Positions 34,010 to 43,260 are shown, numbered from the stretch's first letter. The stretch is 64,000 nt of DNA from Demequina phytophila (GCF_000971135.1 NZ_BBLW01000003.1:124001-188000), one strand, 5' to 3'. Translations and numbers: made by a program. The notes: a model not told the origin generated them from the sequence alone.

Positions 34010-35716
34010 GTGGCCGACGACGCCGGCATGCAGCCCGCCGCGGACGGACCCGCGCAGCCGCGGGTCCGCTCGCTCGGGCGGAACACGCTCGTGATGGCGT
34101 CAGGCACCTTCGTGTCGCGGGGCCTCGGCTTCATCCGCAACGCGATGCTCGTCGGAGCGATCGGCGCGACCGGCATCGCCGCGAACGCGTACGACGTCGC
34201 GAACAAGATCCCCAACACCCTCTACGCGATCGTGGCGGCGGGCGTCCTCAACGCCGTCCTGGTGCCGCAGATCGTGCGGGCGTTCCGGCGTCCCGACGGC
34301 AAGCGCACCGTCGACCGCATCGTCACGCTCGGCGTGTTCGGCTCGCTTGGACTGTCGATCCTCTTCACGCTCGCCGCGCCCGTGTTCGTCGCGATCTACA
34401 CCCAGGGCTGGGACCAGCCGCAACGCGACCTCGCGATCGCGTTCGCGTTCTGGTGCATCCCGCAGCTCTTCTTCTACAGCGTCTACACGATCCTCGGCCA
34501 GGTGCTCAACGCGCGCGAGCAGTTCGGCCCCTACATGTGGGCACCGGTGCTCAACAACGTCGTCTCGATCGCCGGGCTCGCGGCGTTCCTGGCGATGTAC
34601 GGAGGCTATGCGGCGCACGCGGGTGAGTTCGACGATCCCTCGTGGTGGACGGCGAACCCCACGTGGCTCATCGCGGGCACCGCCACGCTGGGCATCGCGG
34701 CTCAGGCGCTGATCCTCATCTGGCCGCTCGCGCGCGGCGGGTACCGGTGGAGCCCGGTGTGGCGCGGGCCGAAGGGCGAGCTGTCGGGCGTGACCACCGT
34801 CGCGGGATGGGCCCTGGGCGCGGTGCTGCTCGACCAGGTCGGCGTGGTGGTCGCGACGCGCATCGCGAGCGAGGCCGGCGCCGTGGGCAGCGACCTGGGC
34901 AACGAGGTGATCGCCGGCAACGCCGCGTACTTCAACGCGATGATGCTGTACCTGCTGCCGCACTCGCTGATCATCGTGTCGCTCATCACGGCGCTCGCCA
35001 CCACCATGTCGCGCCACGCGGCGGCCCGCGACACCGCCGCCCTGCGAGGCACCGTGCAGCGCGGCATGCGCGTCGTCACGGTGTTCGGGCTGTGGGCCAC
35101 CGCGGTCCTGGTCGCCCTCGCGCCCGCGATCGTCCGGCTCGCGCTGCCCACGGCCGACGACGCAGAGGTGCGGTCCATCGCGTACGTGCTCATGGCCCTC
35201 GCGCTCGGTGGCGTCCCGCTCGCGCTGCTCGGCGTGTTCAAGAACGTGTTCTTCGCGCTCGAGGACGCGAAGGCCGTCTTCTACATCCAGATCCCCGTCA
35301 CCGTCGCGTGGGTGGGCGGCATGCTGGCGTTCCAGCAGGCCCTGGACCCCTATTGGTGGACCGCGGGCGTCGCGCTCGCCCTCAGCATCTCCAACGTCAT
35401 CGGCGTGCTGCTGCGCGGCGGGGCCGTGCGCGCACGGGTCGGCAGCCTGGCCATCCGCTCGTACACCGCGCTCGCCGTGCGCGCCCTCCTTGCCGCCGCC
35501 CTGTCCGGGGTGGTCGGCTGGTCCCTGCTGCGCTTCATCCCCGCCGCGGATCAGGGCGACCGTATGCAGTCGCTGCTCGTGGCGATCGGCGCGCTGGTGG
35601 TCCTCATCCCGCTCATGGGGCTGCTCTACTGGGCGGTCCTGCGGGTGCTCCGCGTGCCCGAGGCGAGCGAGCTCATCGCTCCCCTCACCCGCCGTCTGAA
35701 GCGCAACGTACGATAG
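34010..35716 (+). CDS. murJ: Lipid II flippase MurJ (MviN)
   Basis: This 568-residue protein has about 14 membrane helices and MurJ sequence features: MASGTFVSRGLGFIRNAMLVGAIG, AYDVANKIPNTLYAIVAAGVLNAVLVPQI. It moves lipid II across the membrane for peptidoglycan synthesis. GTG at 34010 starts one base after the upstream TGA, with GGAGG about 6 nt before. Mycobacterial MviN carries a C-terminal pseudokinase domain in the same chain; here the protein ends after the membrane part and a separate pseudokinase gene follows. Confidence 0.95.
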   Translation: MADDAGMQPAADGPAQPRVRSLGRNTLVMASGTFVSRGLGFIRNAMLVGAIGATGIAANAYDVANKIPNTLYAIVAAGVLNAVLVPQIVRAFRRPDGKRTVDRIVTLGVFGSLGLSILFTLAAPVFVAIYTQGWDQPQRDLAIAFAFWCIPQLFFYSVYTILGQVLNAREQFGPYMWAPVLNNVVSIAGLAAFLAMYGGYAAHAGEFDDPSWWTANPTWLIAGTATLGIAAQALILIWPLARGGYRWSPVWRGPKGELSGVTTVAGWALGAVLLDQVGVVVATRIASEAGAVGSDLGNEVIAGNAAYFNAMMLYLLPHSLIIVSLITALATTMSRHAAARDTAALRGTVQRGMRVVTVFGLWATAVLVALAPAIVRLALPTADDAEVRSIAYVLMALALGGVPLALLGVFKNVFFALEDAKAVFYIQIPVTVAWVGGMLAFQQALDPYWWTAGVALALSISNVIGVLLRGGAVRARVGSLAIRSYTALAVRALLAAALSGVVGWSLLRFIPAADQGDRMQSLLVAIGALVVLIPLMGLLYWAVLRVLRVPEASELIAPLTRRLKRNVR

Positions 35717-35747
35717 GTGCGGAGCGACGTTCGGGGGTAGGGATCAG

Positions 35748-37172
35748 GTGAGAGCGGGCACGGTCCTGGGTGCGCGTTTCACCCTGCTGCGTGAGGTCGA
35801 CCACGACATCCCCGGCATCGAGAGATACCTCGCGGATGACTCGCGCCTGGGCAGGCGCACCGTCATCGACGTGGTGCGCACCGGCGAGGACGCGGCCATC
35901 CGCAAGGAGGCGATGCGGGCCGCGCGCCTGCGCGATCCGCGCCTCGCACGCATCGTCGTGACGGGCCGGGAGACGGTGGACGATGCCCCGGTCACCTTCG
36001 TCGCCGTGGAGCACGTCCCCGGCGCCTCTCTGGCAGACGTCCTCGCGCGACACCGGGTCGACCCTCGCCGCTCGGTCGCGATCGTCGGCGGCGCCGCGCG
36101 CGCCCTCGCGGTCGGCCGCGCCTCGGGCCTCACCCACGGCTACGTGCGCCCGTCCTGCATCACGGTGACGACGCGCGGCCGGGTGGTGGTCGCGGGGCTC
36201 GGCGTCGACGGCGAGGCGGCGGCGCAGGCCGGACTCATCGGGGAGCCGAGCGAGGCCCAGGACGCCCGCAGCCTCGCCCTCATCCTGGTGCGGGCCCTCA
36301 CCGGCCTCGACCCGGAGGAGGCGACCGCGGACGACCTCCCGGACGGGCTCGCGCCGGGTGCGCGTTCCCTCGCGGTCGCGACCCTGCGCGGCGCGGGACC
36401 GACCACGATCGCCGAGGTGGTCGCCGCGCTCTCCGCCGCGGACTCGCGCGCGCTCGTCGGCTTCGACACCAGCGTGGACACGCTGCCTCTCACCCCTCGC
36501 CTCGAGCGGGAGGAGGCGGAGCGCGCCGCACGCGAGCAGGCCGAGGAGCAGAGACGCCTCGAGGAGGAGCGTGCGGCCGCACGCGCGCTCGTCGAGGCCG
36601 GCACCCTGGTCGCCGCCCGTTCGGCCGCCGAGGAGGCGCGCGCATCCGAGCTCGCGTCGGGCGATCCCCACGCCCAGGTCCGCGTCGCTCTCGAGGAGTA
36701 CGAGGCCCAGGAGGCCGCGACCCAGGAGCTCGCGGTCGCGCGCGCGATCGCGGAGGAGCGGGAGCGGGCCGTCGCGGAGGGTCGCGCGGTGCCCGCCCCA
36801 CCCGAGGCGGCGGACCGGCACGAGGCCGCGTTCGACACTCTCGAGATCATGGTGGCCGAGCAGAACCTGGTGCGGGAGCAGGGCACCTGGGAGCTCGTGC
36901 TCGAGGCGCTGCACCGCCGGTGGCCCGCCTCCGAGGGCATCGCGCGGTCGCTGCGCCGCGCGCGCGAGCGCGCCAACAGCGGTGGACCGCTCAACGGCAG
37001 CCGCGTGGTGCTCACGGTCGCCGTCGCCGGCGTGGTGCTCGCGGTGATGGTGGCCCTCGCGTGGCTCGCGTCACCGCTCGGGGACGACATCGTCATCGAG
37101 CAGGACCCCTCGGGCATCCCGAACCCGGCCGTGACCGCCACCCTGAACCCGTCCCCCGATCCGCAAGGGTGA
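35748..37172 (+). CDS. Stand-alone Ser/Thr pseudokinase-like membrane protein
   Basis: This 474-residue protein has an N-terminal kinase-like fold (residues about 1-250: GTVLGARFTLLREVDHDIPGIERYLA, VEHVPGASLADVLA) but lacks the catalytic elements. The HRD loop reads THGYVRPSC and the DFG position AGLGVDG; no clear beta-3 Lys is seen. A charged coiled coil (residues about 255-370, many Glu/Arg) precedes one membrane helix (VVLTVAVAGVVLAVMVALAWLA) and a short outer tail. It corresponds to the pseudokinase fused to MviN in mycobacteria, where phosphorylation recruits FhaA. Here it probably regulates MurJ in trans. Confidence 0.82.
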   Translation: MRAGTVLGARFTLLREVDHDIPGIERYLADDSRLGRRTVIDVVRTGEDAAIRKEAMRAARLRDPRLARIVVTGRETVDDAPVTFVAVEHVPGASLADVLARHRVDPRRSVAIVGGAARALAVGRASGLTHGYVRPSCITVTTRGRVVVAGLGVDGEAAAQAGLIGEPSEAQDARSLALILVRALTGLDPEEATADDLPDGLAPGARSLAVATLRGAGPTTIAEVVAALSAADSRALVGFDTSVDTLPLTPRLEREEAERAAREQAEEQRRLEEERAAARALVEAGTLVAARSAAEEARASELASGDPHAQVRVALEEYEAQEAATQELAVARAIAEERERAVAEGRAVPAPPEAADRHEAAFDTLEIMVAEQNLVREQGTWELVLEALHRRWPASEGIARSLRRARERANSGGPLNGSRVVLTVAVAGVVLAVMVALAWLASPLGDDIVIEQDPSGIPNPAVTATLNPSPDPQG

Positions 37173-37200
37173 GCGCACCGAACACCCCTCGGCGACGCCG

Positions 37201-37226
37201 GGAACACACGCCCCCTACCATCTGTT
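37201..37226 (+). promoter_or_regulatory. SigR/SigH-type promoter of trxB-trx
   Basis: GGAAC (37201-37205), an 18-bp spacer and GTT (37224-37226) match the GGAAT/C-N18-GTT consensus of the thiol-stress sigma factors SigR (Streptomyces) and SigH (Mycobacterium). Thioredoxin genes are classical members of that regulon. Confidence 0.6.
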
Positions 37227-37284
37227 CATAGATTCGCCGCCCCGCCCTCCCGGGCCGGGCCCCACCTTCAACTGAGGAACAACC

Positions 37285-38601
37285 GTGAGCGACACCCGCA
37301 ACGTCATCATCGTCGGATCCGGTCCTGCCGGGTACACGGCCGCCATCTATGCCGCACGCGCGGGCTTCCACCCGCTGGTCATCGCGGGCTCCGTCACGGC
37401 CGGGGGCGCGTTGATGAACACCACCGAGGTGGAGAACTTCCCCGGCTTCGTCGAGGGCATCCAGGGTCCGGAGCTGATGGAGACCCTGCAGGCGCAGGCC
37501 GAGCGCTTCGGCGCCGAGGTGATGTTCGACGACGTCACCGCGCTCGAGCTCGACGGCGCCGTGAAGAAGGTCACCACCGGCATGAGCGGCGAGTTCACCG
37601 CGCATGCGGTGATCCTGGCGATGGGCTCGGCCTACCGTGAGCTCGGTCTGGACGACGAGAAGCGCCTGTCGGGCAAGGGTGTGTCCTGGTGCGCCACGTG
37701 CGACGGCTTCTTCTTCCGCGACCAGGAGGTGGTCGTGGTCGGCGGCGGCGACTCCGCCGTCGAGGAGGCCACGTTCCTCACCCGCTTCGCGTCCAAGGTG
37801 TACCTGGTGCACCGCCGCGACGAGCTGCGCGCCTCGAAGATCATGGCCGACAGGGCCATGAACGACCCCAAGATCGAGTTCGTGTGGAACTCCGAGGTGA
37901 TCGGGCTCGACGGCGACGCCAAGCTCTCCGGCGTCCAGGTGCGCAACCGCGTCACCGGCGAGGAGTCCACGCTGGCCGCGACGGGCCTGTTCGTCGCGAT
38001 CGGCCACGAGCCCCGCTCCGAGCTGGTCAAGGGCGCCGTCGACACCGACGAGGCCGGCTACGTCCTCGTGCAGGGCCGCACCACCGCGACCAACATCGAC
38101 GGCGTGTTCGCCTGCGGCGACCTCGTGGACAACCGCTACCGCCAGGCCATCACGGCCGCCGGCTCGGGCTGCTCCGCCGCCCTCGACGCCCAGCACTTCA
38201 TCGACGCCCTCCACGCCGCATCGTCCACCGCGGAGGCGCCCGGGACGCCCGCCGAGGCCCCCGCCGCGGAGCTGCCCACCACGCCCGTCCCCGCGACCGT
38301 GGACTCGTTCCAGGCCGAGGTGCTCCAGTCGGACGTCCCCGTGGTGGTCGACTTCTGGGCGACCTGGTGCGGGCCGTGCCGCGCCGTGGCGCCGCTCCTC
38401 GACGAGCTCGCCGAGGAGTACGCCGGCCGCCTCAAGGTGGTCAAGGTCGACACCGACGCCAACCCCCAGCTCGCGATGGCCTACGGCGTCACCTCGATCC
38501 CGACCATGAGCTTCTTCAAGGGCGGCGAGGTCGTGAAGTCGGTCGTGGGCGCACGCCCGAAGCCCGCCCTCGCCGCGCTGTTCGACGAGGTCATCGCCTG
38601 A
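37285..38601 (+). CDS. trxB: Thioredoxin reductase-thioredoxin fusion protein
   Basis: This 438-residue protein joins both halves of the thioredoxin system. Residues 1-310 are NADPH-dependent thioredoxin reductase: FAD motif [10 protein letters not shown], redox CATC (136-139), NADPH motif [10 protein letters not shown], and [15 protein letters not shown]. An Ala/Pro linker of about 30 residues follows, then a complete thioredoxin with WATWCGPC (Cys 362 and 365) and the cis-Pro SIPTMSFF. A similar fusion is known in Mycobacterium leprae, while most relatives have separate trxB and trxA. GTG at 37285 follows GAGGAAC. The linker holds a GGACGATGC motif (38218). Confidence 0.95.
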   Translation: MSDTRNVIIVGSGPAGYTAAIYAARAGFHPLVIAGSVTAGGALMNTTEVENFPGFVEGIQGPELMETLQAQAERFGAEVMFDDVTALELDGAVKKVTTGMSGEFTAHAVILAMGSAYRELGLDDEKRLSGKGVSWCATCDGFFFRDQEVVVVGGGDSAVEEATFLTRFASKVYLVHRRDELRASKIMADRAMNDPKIEFVWNSEVIGLDGDAKLSGVQVRNRVTGEESTLAATGLFVAIGHEPRSELVKGAVDTDEAGYVLVQGRTTATNIDGVFACGDLVDNRYRQAITAAGSGCSAALDAQHFIDALHAASSTAEAPGTPAEAPAAELPTTPVPATVDSFQAEVLQSDVPVVVDFWATWCGPCRAVAPLLDELAEEYAGRLKVVKVDTDANPQLAMAYGVTSIPTMSFFKGGEVVKSVVGARPKPALAALFDEVIA

Positions 38602-38625
38602 CCCGACCCGCGCATCGTCTCCTGC

Positions 38626-38662
38626 CACGGGGGTCCAGCCGCATGACGGCTGGACCCCCGTG
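38626..38662 (+). terminator. Terminator after trxB-trx
   Basis: CACGGGGGTCCAGCC (38626-38640) and GGCTGGACCCCCGTG (38648-38662) form a perfect 15-bp stem with a 7-nt loop, 25 bp after the stop. Confidence 0.85.
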
Positions 38663-38669
38663 CGTCTGA

Positions 38670-38675
38670 CAGACT
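38670..38675 (+). promoter_or_regulatory. -10-like box of leaderless aminotransferase gene
   Basis: CAGACT lies 6 nt before the ATG at 38682, directly after the preceding terminator hairpin. Confidence 0.4.
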
Positions 38676-38681
38676 GACCGC

Positions 38682-39992
38682 ATGAGCGACGGCACGCCTA
38701 CCCCTCGCGAGGGAACCCGCCTCGACCCCTGGTTCGGGTCGTACGCGCAGCGCGCACACCAGATGCGCGCGTCCGAGATCCGCGCGCTGTTCGCCGTCGC
38801 CAGCCGCCCCGAGGTGGTCTCGCTCGCCGGCGGCATGCCGTTCATCGGCGGCCTCCCTCTCGAGGAGCTCGGCGACATGACCCGCAGGATCCTCGTCGAG
38901 CACGGCGAGGTCGCGCTCCAGTACGGCTCCGGGCAGGGCGACGTGACCCTGCGCGAGAAGGTCCTCGACGTCATGGCGCTCGAGGGCATCAGCGCGCATC
39001 CGGACGATGTGGTGGTGACCACGGGTTCGCAGCAGGCGCTCGACCTGGTGACCAAGATCTTCATCGACCCGGGCGACGTGATCGTGGCGGAGGCTCCGTC
39101 CTACGTGGGTGCGCTCGGCGTGTTCCGTGCGCACGAGGCCGAGGTGGTCCACGTGCCCATGGATGCGCACGGGCTGATCCCGGAGGCGCTCGAGGCCACC
39201 CTCGCGCGGCTGCAGGCGGCCGGCAGGCGGGTGAAGTTCCTCTACACGGTGCCGAACTTCCACAACCCCGGCGGCGTGACGCTGTCGCTCGGGCGACGCC
39301 CCCAGGTGCTCGAGATCTGCCAGCGGTACGGCGTGCTCGTGCTCGAGGACAACCCCTACGGTCTCCTCGGCTTCGACACCGAGCCCCTGCCCGCGATGCG
39401 GTCGATGAGCCCCGAAGGCGTCATCTACCTGGGATCATTCTCCAAGACCTTCGCGCCGGGCTATCGCGTGGGCTGGGCCGTCGCCCCGCACGCGGTGCGC
39501 GAGAAGCTGGTGCTGGCATCGGAGGCGGCGATCCTGTCGCCGTCCAACGCCTCCCAGATGGCCATCGCCACCTACCTCGAGCACTTCGACTGGCAGGGCC
39601 AGATCAAGAAGTTCCAGGTCCAGTACCGTGACCGTCGCGACGCGATGATCTCCGCGCTCGGCGAGCACATCCCCGAGGCGTCGTGGAACGTCCCCGACGG
39701 CGGCTTCTACGTGTGGGTCAAGCTGCCCGACGGGCTGGACGCCAAGTCCATGCTGCCGCGCGCCATCACCGCGCGCGTGGCCTACGTGTCCGGCAGCGCC
39801 TTCTACTTCGACGGCTCGGGCACCGACCACATGCGACTGTCGTACTGCTTCCCCACCCCCGAGCGCATCCGTGAGGGAGTCCGCAGGCTGGCGACGGTGG
39901 TGGATGCGGAGCTCGAGACCGTCCGGATCTTCGGCACCTCGGGAGGCGGTCGCGGCGATGCGGTCGACTTCCCGTCGCCCGACCTGTACTGA
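38682..39992 (+). CDS. PLP-dependent class I/II aminotransferase
   Basis: This 436-residue fold-type I aminotransferase has the pattern of 2-aminoadipate/multifunctional aminotransferases: MRASEIRALFAVASRPEVVSLAGGMP at the N-terminus, TTGSQQALDLVTK for phosphate binding, YTVPNFHNPGG, the PLP-Lys in GSFSKTFAPGYRVGW, and the C-terminal MRLSYCFPTPERI. It lacks the GntR DNA-binding domain of MocR regulators. Substrate is not predictable. It lies just upstream of the Ddl-like ligase with a 13-bp gap, so the two are probably co-transcribed. Confidence 0.9.
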   Translation: MSDGTPTPREGTRLDPWFGSYAQRAHQMRASEIRALFAVASRPEVVSLAGGMPFIGGLPLEELGDMTRRILVEHGEVALQYGSGQGDVTLREKVLDVMALEGISAHPDDVVVTTGSQQALDLVTKIFIDPGDVIVAEAPSYVGALGVFRAHEAEVVHVPMDAHGLIPEALEATLARLQAAGRRVKFLYTVPNFHNPGGVTLSLGRRPQVLEICQRYGVLVLEDNPYGLLGFDTEPLPAMRSMSPEGVIYLGSFSKTFAPGYRVGWAVAPHAVREKLVLASEAAILSPSNASQMAIATYLEHFDWQGQIKKFQVQYRDRRDAMISALGEHIPEASWNVPDGGFYVWVKLPDGLDAKSMLPRAITARVAYVSGSAFYFDGSGTDHMRLSYCFPTPERIREGVRRLATVVDAELETVRIFGTSGGGRGDAVDFPSPDLY

Positions 39993-40005
39993 CGAAGGGA
40001 ACGTC

Positions 40006-40950
40006 ATGCACGCACTCATCCTCGCCGGCGGCCTGTCGCACGAGCGCGACGTTTCGATCCGCAGCGGACGCCGGGTCCAGGACGCCCTGCGTGGCAAGAT
40101 CGACAAGGTCTCTTTGCTCGACGTTGATACCGAGTTGATCCCGACATTGCGCTCAGGACACGTCGACGTGGTCTGGCCGCTCCTCCACGGCGCCACCGGC
40201 GAGGACGGCTCCCTTCAGGCGCTGCTCGAGCTCATGGGAGTGCCCTATGTCGGCACCACCTCGGGTGCATCACGGGTCGCCTGGAACAAGGCGGTCGCGA
40301 AGGCCGTCATGGGACGCGCCGGGATCGACACGCCCGAGCACGTCACGCTCCCGCAGTCGCTGTTCCGGGAGGTGGGCGCCGAGCAGGTGCTCGACACCAT
40401 CGTCGCCCGGTTCGGGCTGCCGGTGGTCGTCAAGCCCGCACGGGGCGGTTCGGCGCTCGGCGTGTCCGTCGTGAGGGATCGCGCCGACCTCGCTCGCGCG
40501 ATGGTCCATTGCTTCGCGTACGGCGACATCGCGCTCGTCGAGCGGTTCATCGAGGGCACCGAGGTCGCGATGAGCGTCCTCGGCACCGGGGACGAGGCCC
40601 GGGTGCTGCCCGCCGTCGAGACCGTGACGGACGGCGCCTACGACTACGACGCCCGCTACAACCCCGGGCGGGTCGAGTACTTCGCGCCGGCACGCCTCAG
40701 CGACGCCCAGGCGGCAAAGGCCGCCCAGACGGCGCTCGCCGTGCACCGATCGATGGACCTGCGCGACCTCTCACGCATCGATATCATCCTCGACCGCGAC
40801 GGTCACGCTCAGGTGATCGACATCAACATCGCACCCGGAATGACGGAGACGTCCCTGTTCCCGCAGGCCGCCGAGGCCGCGAGCCTCGACCTCGGCGAGG
40901 TCTACGGCGAGCTGGTGCTGGGCGCCGCCCGGCGCGGAGCCGACGCCTAG
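40006..40950 (+). CDS. D-alanine-D-alanine ligase-like ATP-grasp protein
   Basis: This 314-residue protein is a compact Ddl-family member: LILAGGLSHERDVSIRSG at the N-terminus, PVVVKPARGGSALGVSVV and FIEGTEVAMSVLG in the ATP-grasp domain, and VIDINIAPGMTETSLFPQAA at the metal site. It is shorter than housekeeping Ddl (usually 350-370 residues in actinobacteria) and has DINIAPG instead of the usual EVNTLPG. It could therefore be a second, divergent ligase. The ATG at 40006 has GAAGGGA at 5-6 nt. It converges on parB. Confidence 0.82.
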   Translation: MHALILAGGLSHERDVSIRSGRRVQDALRGKIDKVSLLDVDTELIPTLRSGHVDVVWPLLHGATGEDGSLQALLELMGVPYVGTTSGASRVAWNKAVAKAVMGRAGIDTPEHVTLPQSLFREVGAEQVLDTIVARFGLPVVVKPARGGSALGVSVVRDRADLARAMVHCFAYGDIALVERFIEGTEVAMSVLGTGDEARVLPAVETVTDGAYDYDARYNPGRVEYFAPARLSDAQAAKAAQTALAVHRSMDLRDLSRIDIILDRDGHAQVIDINIAPGMTETSLFPQAAEAASLDLGEVYGELVLGAARRGADA

Positions 40951-40988
40951 AAGCCACCGCCAGACCAGCATCGTTCCTGGTAGATCAC

Positions 40989-41975
40989 CTACTCTGAGAA
41001 GACTCCCGGGTCCTGGGGATCGATCATCGCGACGATCCGGTTGAGGTCGTCCACCGTCGCGAAGTCGATGGTGATGGATCCCTTGGTGCGCCCGAGCTTG
41101 ACCTTCACGCGCGTGTCGAAGCGATCTCCCAGGCGCCCTCCCAGGTCGTCGAGCGCGGGCGTGCGCGCGCCGGCGCGCACCGCACCCCGGCGAGGCTTGG
41201 GGGTGTCCACTCCGAGCGCGACGGCCTCCTCGGTGGCGCGCACGGACAGGCCCTCGGCGACGATGCGCGTCGCGAGGTGCTCCATCTGCTCGGGTGTCTC
41301 GAGGCCCAGGAGCGCACGCGCGTGCCCGGCGCTGAGCACACCCGCGGCCACGCGTCGCTGCACCGTCGCAGGCAGGCGCAGGAGACGCAGCGTGTTGGAG
41401 ATCTGCGGACGCGAACGGGAGATCCGCGACGCGAGCTCCTCGTGGGTGATCTCGAAGTCTTCCAGCAGCTGCTGGTAGGCGGCTGCCTCCTCCAGCGGGT
41501 TGAGCTGGCTGCGGTGCAGGTTCTCCACGAGCGCGTCGCGAAGCATGTCGACGTCGTCCGTCTCGCGCACGATCGCCGGCACCTCGGTGAGGCCGGCCTC
41601 CTTGGACGCGCGCAGGCGGCGCTCACCCATGATGAGCTCGAAGCCCTCACCCGCCGGGTTGGGCCGCACCACGATGGGCTGAAGGACGCCGATCTCCTTG
41701 ATGGAGCCCACCAGCTCGGCGAGCTCGTCCTCGTCGAAGACGGTGCGGGGCTGACGCGGGTTCGGGACCACAGCATGGGGGTCGATGTGCGCGAATCGCG
41801 CGCCGGGCACGGGTACGAGCTCACCGTCCTCGGAGACCTCCGTGATCGTCGGCAACGCGGCGGTCGAGGTGTCGGAGAAGAAGAGATCGCGGGGACGCTC
41901 GCCGCTGGGCGCCTCGGGCTCGGTCGGGATCAGCGCGCCCAGGCCTCGGCCCAGTCCCCTCTTCGCCTTGCTCAC
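40989..41975 (-). CDS. parB: Chromosome partitioning protein ParB
   Basis: This 328-residue protein is the parS-binding CTPase clamp. It begins with KRGLGRGLGALIP, the conserved actinobacterial N-terminus. It has the CTP-binding GERRLRASKEAG and ENLHRSQLNPLEEA motifs, a helix-turn-helix (ITHEELASRISRSRPQISNTLRLL) and a C-terminal dimerisation domain. It lies 4 bp overlapping after parA. Three matching parS sites occur within 3 kb. Confidence 0.97.
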   Translation of the reverse strand: MSKAKRGLGRGLGALIPTEPEAPSGERPRDLFFSDTSTAALPTITEVSEDGELVPVPGARFAHIDPHAVVPNPRQPRTVFDEDELAELVGSIKEIGVLQPIVVRPNPAGEGFELIMGERRLRASKEAGLTEVPAIVRETDDVDMLRDALVENLHRSQLNPLEEAAAYQQLLEDFEITHEELASRISRSRPQISNTLRLLRLPATVQRRVAAGVLSAGHARALLGLETPEQMEHLATRIVAEGLSVRATEEAVALGVDTPKPRRGAVRAGARTPALDDLGGRLGDRFDTRVKVKLGRTKGSITIDFATVDDLNRIVAMIDPQDPGVFSE

Positions 41976-42964
41976 TGCTTCTCCGATCCCGCGGCGCCGC
42001 GCACCGCGATGTCACGTGCGATCGCCGTGTAGGCGACCGCTCCCGACGAATGCGGGTCGTGGGTGATGACGGTCTGGCCGAATCCGGGAGCCTCGGACAC
42101 CCGCACCGAACGGGGCACGGTCTGCTCGAGCGTCTGAGTCGGGAAGTGCGAGCGCACCTCCGACGCGACCTCGCGCGCGAGGTTCGTGCGGCCGTCGTAC
42201 ATGGTGAGCACGATCGTCGACACGTGGATCCCCTGGTTGAGATGCTTGCGCACCATCTCGACGGTCTTCATCAGCTGCGTGAGTCCCTCGAGCGCGTAGT
42301 ACTCGCATTGGATGGGGATGAGCACCTCGGTGGCGACGACCATCGCGTTCAGCGTGAGGAGCCCCAGGCTGGGTGGGCAGTCGATGAAGACGTAGTCAAG
42401 ATTCTTGCCCGGACCCTCCAGCAGCGCGTTCACCGCATCGTGGAGGCGGAACTCGCGGCGCACCACTGAGACGAGCTCGATGTCCGCGCCGGCCAGGTCG
42501 ATAGTCGCGGGCACGCACCAGAGCGTGTCGATGTCCGGGCAACGCTGCGCGACCTTGTTCATCGGGACATCGTCGAGCAGGACGTCGTAGATCGACGGCG
42601 TGCCGGAGCGGTGCTCCACCCCGAGTGCCGTCGACGCGTTGCCCTGGGGATCGGCGTCGATGACGAGCACGTTCGCACCGCGCTTCGCAAGCGCGGCCGC
42701 GACGTTGACCGAGGTGGTGGTCTTCCCCACCCCGCCCTTCTGATTGGAGACCGCGATGACCCGGGTACGCGGCGGACGGGGGAAGGGCGACTCCTCGAGC
42801 TCGCGCCGATGACGCTCGGTGGCCATCATCTGCGCCGCGAGGGGGCTGCCGTGGTCCTCGGCCAGGCCGTCGAACGGGTCGGATGTTTCACGTGAAACAG
42901 AGGGGAGGGTGCTCGACGTCTCGTCGTCGGTCACGTTCGATTGCTGCGTCTGATCGGTCGACAC
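41972..42964 (-). CDS. parA: Chromosome partitioning ATPase ParA (Soj)
   Basis: This 330-residue ParA has the deviant Walker A SNQKGGVGKTTTSVN, Walker A' and B motifs (VIDADPQGNASTAL, YVFIDCPPSLGLLTLNA) and a long N-terminal extension. That extension is encoded across a parS site, which reads SVSRETSD in protein. GTG at 42964 is chosen because AAGAAGGG lies about 6 nt before it; a frame extending to 43051 would run through a second parS. Its stop overlaps the parB start by 4 bp. It moves the ParB-parS complex during segregation. Confidence 0.96.
   Translation of the reverse strand: MSTDQTQQSNVTDDETSSTLPSVSRETSDPFDGLAEDHGSPLAAQMMATERHRRELEESPFPRPPRTRVIAVSNQKGGVGKTTTSVNVAAALAKRGANVLVIDADPQGNASTALGVEHRSGTPSIYDVLLDDVPMNKVAQRCPDIDTLWCVPATIDLAGADIELVSVVRREFRLHDAVNALLEGPGKNLDYVFIDCPPSLGLLTLNAMVVATEVLIPIQCEYYALEGLTQLMKTVEMVRKHLNQGIHVSTIVLTMYDGRTNLAREVASEVRSHFPTQTLEQTVPRSVRVSEAPGFGQTVITHDPHSSGAVAYTAIARDIAVRGAAGSEKQ
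42884..42899. promoter_or_regulatory. parS site 1 (inside parA)
   Basis: TGTTTCACGTGAAACA is the exact 16-bp consensus parS. It lies in the 5' part of the parA coding sequence, about 5.5 kb left of oriC. Confidence 0.95.
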
Positions 42965-43018
42965 GCAGTTCCCTTCTTGTTGTGTCGCGGCGAGCCGATC
43001 GGGCCGCGCGACGCGCCA

Positions 43019-43034
43019 TGTTTCACGTGAAACG
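43019..43034. promoter_or_regulatory. parS site 2 (upstream of parA)
   Basis: TGTTTCACGTGAAACG matches consensus at 15 of 16 positions and sits 55 bp before the parA start, where ParB binding could autoregulate parAB. Confidence 0.93.
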
Positions 43035-43052
43035 TGGCCCCTGACACACACG

Positions 43053-43079
43053 CTCCCGCCGTCGGCAGCGAGGCGGGAG
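43053..43079 (-). terminator. Candidate terminator after rsmG
   Basis: CTCCCGCC (43053-43060) and GGCGGGAG (43072-43079) form an 8-bp stem with an 11-nt loop, about 170 bp beyond the rsmG stop and before the parA promoter. Confidence 0.45.
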
Positions 43080-43182
43080 GTCCTTCCCAGAGGTCACGAC
43101 TCTACCGCAGAGACACGTGACGGCAACAGACGGACGGGAGTCGACGTGGGGCTCACTTGAAGGCGAGACACTCCATGACACT

Positions 43183-43260
43183 TGTGGAGAACCGGGCCTG
43201 CCGGGGTGGTTTCCCGCACGAATCCGTGTGGATAGGCCTGTGGACGTCAGCTGTGGGAAA
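43183..43260 (-). promoter_or_regulatory. DnaA-box-like 9-mers between parA and rsmG
   Basis: Four same-orientation near-matches to TGTGGACAA occur: 43183 (TGTGGAGAA), 43227 (TGTGGATAG), 43239 (TGTGGACGT) and 43252 (TGTGGGAAA). None is perfect. Confidence 0.35.

Noticed and set aside
32038..37172. ECF sigma factor/anti-sigma pair expected near murJ
   Set aside because: No frame between murJ, the pseudokinase and trxB matches a sigma factor; spacing is too short.
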